In this document: one piece after another, positions 6,997 to 11,420 of the stretch
Numbering within the stretch: the stretch's first letter is position 1
Layout: every line of letters begins with the position of its first letter
DNA from: Phoronis ovalis
Taxonomy: Eukaryota > Phoronida > Phoronidae
Length of the DNA: 11,420 bases
Direction of reading: 5' to 3'
NCBI GenBank assembly: GCA_028565635.1
Contig: JAOXYB010041849.1
Location: 1-11,420, forward strand
The notes under the pieces: generated by a model
What the model was told of the DNA's origin: nothing
The model's database searches: none
What the model saw: only the letters and a program-made list of their open reading frames with translations
Translations under genes and position numbers: made by a program

Positions 6997-9338
6997 AGAT
7001 CATATTAAAATGTCAATGAATTTGCAGAAAGTATACTGTGTGGAAAAAAATCTTTGTCACCGCACGTCAACCACCCACCGATGAAATCGGAGGAATGAAA
7101 TAATTGACGTATTTATGATCGAAAAGAGCAAACTATTCGGACCGGGGGAAGATACGCCCCTGTTATGTATACGCAAAAAACTATTAAATCAATTCGGAAA
7201 TACCTCTCAAATTGAATTGCACGGTGTTCATGATGACCTAAACATTTAAAATTTTGCATTGATACCGGAAGTAAATTTACTATTTATTACTTCGTTTTAT
7301 ATGAGTTACTAAATGCTATTATTTTGGTTTGCGAATAATTTATAATTACGAAAGATAGCCATCAGCACTAGTATCCGAATGACAGCGAATACGCGATAGT
7401 ATATGGTTTAATCTATAATTAACAACATTTCACTGAATTAATTTCAAATGTTTTTTCGCATATAGCTAAAGATCAACTTAAAGGATATCATGATAGATAC
7501 TAAATTTTAATTTAAAAACAGTGCGTTGGCTTAATTTTAAAATATATATGTTAGGAGTTTCTTCGAAAATTTAGATTGTATATCTGTTAGTATAAGATTG
7601 TATATCTACGGTTATGCTTGATATCTGAGATTGATGACATTTTTATGTCGTAAATGTCGTTTTCATAGAGTTAGAACTCATGCAGAAAAAAAAAATTATT
7701 AAATTTAAATTGACACCCTTTATATATTTTTTTAATTAAATAAGTCCAAAAGGATAATTTTAAAAACGTTTACACATGTCATATGAACAATAAATTTAAC
7801 ATTAAATACAATCAAAAAACAGTGTTAAGACAAATATAAATTGTGTTAATCTAATTAATCTTTGATTTGCAAAAACAAAATGCTCTTGATTCGACTTCAT
7901 TTTCGCAGTGCACGTTGTTCAGTATAGTTTACACCTATGTGCACATACACCCCGCACGGACGGGAGACGGGTGATACGGGAAATGCTCGCTTTAACAGAT
8001 AGAGCTAACTAGACCGTGCACTTTTATGATTGAAGAGTAATTTCTTTTTTCTGCTAGAACAAGTACAGCTCGTAACCCGTGGTTTGCGTTTTCACCGACA
8101 TTTAGTTCGTTTCTAAGGTTAAGTAGGTTCGTTTTTCGCTCTCAGCGTAAACTATGTTGGGCACTTCATGGCGATACAAAGACCAAAACATCCAATGGAG
8201 TTTTTGACTGAAATCCATTGGGGATCATCGCTTCCACTATCAAAAACATGTGTTTTCAAGTCAATCTTTAAATAAGTTTTGCTTATTACAGTACAGAAAA
8301 AGTTAAAGGTTGAGGCTCTTTCAATTTTTAATTTTTTTTTCTGTTGTACTATGTACACCGCTCAAGTGCATCCATGCATATAGCGTTGATTTCCGTGGGC
8401 ATTCAATTGAAAACTGCCTGGCGTTTAAATGATCTGACGACTTAAGATAGCTATTTAATGACATTCATATATTAAGAAGTTGACAGTTTTATAGGCGACT
8501 TAATGAAGTATTACTGGCAATAGATTAAGATGGAGGTTTTCAATTAATACTATATTGTTTAGAATCAAAGTTTGAAATCTGAGTAGGCTAGATAAAGACG
8601 TGTAACGAGACAAAAATAATGTATAGTCATAAGCAATTATGACATACACACATAATCATTGACAACGTCAAGCAACAATTATTTCGTAAAAACCTATAAT
8701 TTATAATAATGAGTAGTAGTAGTGGTAATAGTAATTGTCTAACACCTATTTTCAGAGTTAAAAAGTTAAGTAAATACTAAAAATAGCTCAGTTTGACAGA
8801 AACCTTTGGTTACTGGATACTCAGACTTTACGTAACGTAGTCACTTTTGTATGTCAAAATTTTTTTTTATGATGAATAGCCCCAACATACAGGAATAGCA
8901 AATACAAAGCCTTTTTTACGATTTGCTACGTTTAGTTGTTGATGACTTACAGTGTCTTATATCGATATGGAAAATTTCTGTGGAGGACGAATTCCACTTT
9001 ATAATGAAGTGTTCCCTACGTAATGACATCCGAATGTCATATTTTGCTAATCTAGAAACTCTCAAATCACAAACTTTCATATGAAACTGGGGACACCGAA
9101 AGATTCATTGAGATATTTAAAAAACCTAGATGTAACTGAGAACACCTCAGTATTCATTAGCAAATGCTACCTTATTCGAGACACGACTCTTGGCGTAGAA
9201 CTCCGTAATATTGGTGTAGCTTAGACTATTTAGATCTATAATATCATATCTAGCATTTTTGTATATACGTTCTTAGTAAGTGTAGAGTAGTTGGACCTTG
9301 TAAAATTGTAAAATGTGTTTACTGTGTCAAATACTAGT
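6997..9338. other. AT-rich intergenic DNA with minor repeats only
   Basis: A 13-bp direct repeat AGATTGTATATCT occurs at 7573-7585 and 7595-7607. Short hairpins are at 8192-8199 with 8214-8221 and at 9023-9029 with 9034-9040 (ATGACAT/ATGTCAT, 4-nt loop). A less AT-rich patch lies at about 7905-8160 without an open frame. None of this supports a gene. Confidence 0.55.
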
Positions 9339-9366
9339 AATTATTATTATTATTTTATTATTATTA
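9339..9366. repeat. (ATT)n microsatellite
   Basis: About nine ATT/TTA units with one interruption (an extra TT at about 9354) form a short simple repeat. Confidence 0.85.
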
Positions 9367-10792
9367 AATTTGTTGACTTTTATTTGTGAAAACATGCGTT
9401 AGCTACATGTATACATTTAATGCAAACATTTCTCAGCACACAATTGATTGAATTTGTCCATTAACTTAAGAAAAAAATCCGGAAATATAAGACAGATTTG
9501 AATGACAATCCACGGTAGCTAATAATAACTTAGTACAAATTAAATGAACACTCGGTAACGCCAATTTCTTTTTTATATTTCTTAAAAGCAATAATGATAT
9601 GTTTTAAGCTGTAATTGGTACCAGCTTACCACACTCACAAAACTCAAGAAACGAGACTACCATTGGTCATAGCTGACATGCAATTGTTACAAAACCTGAT
9701 GACTAGTTGAATAGTAATTTTAGTTCGTTAAATCATGGTGCCAAATTTAGTTTTTTAAAAATTATTTTCAAATACTGTTCAAAAATAGCTACTGCATTTC
9801 GTTAAGAAAAAACCCGGTTGCTTGATATATGCAAATTTAAACCAAATTTTTTGTTACTGGGCAGCGATTTGTAAAATAAAGTTGTAACATACAGTGACAC
9901 TTTTTCACATTTGCACATACCGACGAGATATGGTATATAATTCCAGTAAGTTAGGGAGAAACAAAAACAGAATTTTTAAGAATGTAAAACATGTTTTTTT
10001 ATAATTTGGATTTTATAATACTGAATCTTTTGCAATATCATCATATGCATAACAAGATAGGGCGTACAACTAATTAACTCTTAGTGGTTTTACACGTACT
10101 TTAACAATTCTTTTAATAAAACAATTAGAGTAATAAACAGAAATAGTTTTAATTAATTTTGAAAACAATACAAAGATGAGACAAAGGAAACATGTATGTT
10201 TAAGGCTTGCACTGATGATTTCTTGTTTCCTCTGAGATATGTAACACCCGCTAAATAAACTTTCGACACTAAATGAAAGGTTTCGTTGCTGGAGTTTACC
10301 TGCAACTCGTTCATCGTGACAAGTAAAAAACTTGTGGGCAGCGAAAGCTATTATATGTTTAAATACGGCATGTGTTTGAACAAATAAACGTATATATGTA
10401 GGACTTGTTTCTATGTCCGGTCCCTAATCTATGATTGTCTAGTAATAAGATTCTGCAGACGATAGTTTTTCTCCTTTATGATGTGAGAACGGATCCCAGA
10501 GCGGAAGATTAATAGGAAATTCGTAATAATACGTTTTTATTCTTTCGTTAAAGTTTAAGCTTGGGGTACATCTCACCCTGATCTATACTTGCTCCACCTA
10601 AGAATGAAAAACTATTTTTTGTACCATACAAATAGTTTCCTATTGTTTTTATTATTCCAGTGAAATTAAGATGATAGAAATGAATAAATAAATGCTTGAT
10701 GTTAGAACGAAAAAAAAAATATTTACCATAAGTCGCAAATTTGTTTATACTTACCAAACAACGAATGACTACAACGTGGGGATTGTTGTTAT
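9367..10792. other. AT-rich intergenic DNA, nothing supported
   Basis: No frame, RNA gene or repeat with definable ends is visible. The 157-codon minus-strand frame that ends here (11021-10548) is mostly transposon core read in one frame. Confidence 0.55.
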
Positions 10793-10800
10793 ACAAAAAC
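10793..10800 (+). repeat. Target-site duplication, left copy
   Basis: ACAAAAAC directly abuts the left TIR and is repeated exactly at 11123-11130. Confidence 0.85.
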
Positions 10801-11122
10801 CCCGGGGGGCCGTCAATATGAAAGTGGGTACGCATGTTCCAACAAAATTTGCATGAAAGGGTATGTTTTTCGAACCGACGGAGCGTAACACGCGTTACGC
10901 ACTTAGGGTCTGTTTTTTGGCCAAAATCACGTAAAGGGGTGCTTTTTTGGAGGTGTGACACTTCGTTAGGGTTTTTTCCCAAAGTCACTTCCTTAAGGGT
11001 GTATTTTTTCAAAAAAATCACTTCCTAGGGGTGTATTTTTTGCAGAATTTCACTTCGTTAGGCATTTTGAAAAGCCATGTTGGAACATGGGTACCCACTT
11101 TCATATTGACAGCCCCCCCGGG
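10801..11122. mobile_element. Complete non-autonomous DNA transposon (MITE) with 8-bp TSD and tandem-repeat core
   Basis: The ends 10801-10844 and 11122-11078 are inverted repeats of about 44 bp differing by one indel and two substitutions, each beginning CCCGGGGGG at the outside. The element is flanked by a perfect 8-bp direct repeat ACAAAAAC at 10793-10800 and 11123-11130, which defines both ends exactly. The 322-bp element has no transposase. Its core is made of about seven degenerate 28-33-bp units of the type TCACTTC.TTAGGGGTGTATTTTTT. An 8-bp duplication is usual for hAT, P and Merlin elements; the terminal bases do not decide between them. The near-identical TIRs suggest a fairly recent insertion. 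Confidence 0.88.
10852..11070. repeat. Degenerate tandem units of about 30 bp inside the transposon
   Basis: Successive units begin at about 10852, 10897, 10923, 10951, 10981, 11011 and 11044. The best-matching pair is 10981-11010 and 11011-11043. Each has a TCACTT-like start, a TTAGGG/TAGGGGT middle and a T-run. A small palindrome (GCGTAAC at 10883-10889 with GTTACGC at 10894-10900) interrupts the array near its left end. Confidence 0.7.
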
Positions 11123-11130
11123 ACAAAAAC
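11123..11130 (+). repeat. Target-site duplication, right copy
   Basis: ACAAAAAC directly abuts the right TIR, identical to 10793-10800. Confidence 0.85.
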
Positions 11131-11420
11131 AGCTTTCATAATCATTGTAGTTCTAACAAGTAACGGATAAAATGGAAACAATTTTTAAATTCTTTGAATA
11201 AAAGTTCAGGATAAAGTTAAAAGTTGCACCTTGGTGAATAAATGATCCGCATTCTTTTAATTACTGCAGTTTAGCTATGTTACTATTGACACGTAATATA
11301 TTATTATATTTTTTTGTATGAAAACCGTCTCTCCTATAACACATGTACTACACGGTGCATAAAATCTGATACTAAGAATTTTAGGGGGAGTTATCTTCAA
11401 GACATCGCACTGGATTAAAA
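11131..11420. other. AT-rich intergenic DNA, nothing supported
   Basis: No frame, RNA gene or repeat is visible up to the window edge. Confidence 0.6.

Noticed and set aside
3790-10790. tRNA genes, CRISPR arrays or bacterial operons
   Set aside because: No tRNA B-box with a foldable cloverleaf, no regularly spaced repeats and no prokaryotic gene layout were seen.
10548-11021. 157-codon minus-strand ORF and its plus-strand counterpart
   Set aside because: Most of it is the transposon core and left TIR, and the repeated peptide pattern simply mirrors the DNA units.

Overview
The window looks like nuclear DNA from an invertebrate animal. It is AT-rich, its one clear gene is cut into short exons with GT..AG introns, and it carries small inverted-repeat transposon relics. 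The encoded protein and the repeat style fit a marine or lophotrochozoan invertebrate, but the species cannot be fixed from the sequence alone.

Positions 189-3655 on the minus strand hold the 5' half of an SLC2A13-like (HMIT, H+/myo-inositol cotransporter) gene of the major facilitator superfamily. The coding exons, in transcript order, are exon 1 (3655-3151), exon 2a (2713-2554), exon 2b (2291-2132), exon 3 (1476-1265), exon 4 (1044-930) and exon 5 (352-189). The reading frame leaves the window on the left after about 386 codons, at the end of TM8 and the following cytoplasmic loop. TM9-12 and the C-terminus are not present.

The most interesting feature is a tandemly duplicated exon. Exons 2a and 2b are each exactly 160 bp, have the same splice phases and encode alternative versions of the TM4 end, the 4-5 loop and TM5 (32 of 54 residues identical). 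Because 160 is not a multiple of 3, including both or skipping both puts a stop codon in frame, so the gene should use one or the other (mutually exclusive splicing). At the two TM5 positions that match sugar-contacting glutamines in XylE, exon 2a has Thr/Gln (as in human HMIT) and exon 2b has Gln/Met (close to the Gln/Ile of GLUT1). The gene may therefore make two transporters with different substrate preference. The 262-bp intron between the two exons contains a strong inverted repeat and a second pairing that crosses it. A 9-codon upstream ORF ends in an ATGA overlap with the main start codon.

About 7 kb upstream of the gene (3790-10790) is AT-rich, with no gene that can be supported. It holds a cluster of diverged local repeats (about 4411-5055), a few short open frames of doubtful meaning and an ATT microsatellite. 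At 10801-11122 there is a complete non-autonomous DNA transposon: TIRs of about 44 bp, a perfect 8-bp target-site duplication, and a core of degenerate units of about 30 bp. A second, smaller palindromic element lies in the intron just downstream of exon 2b.
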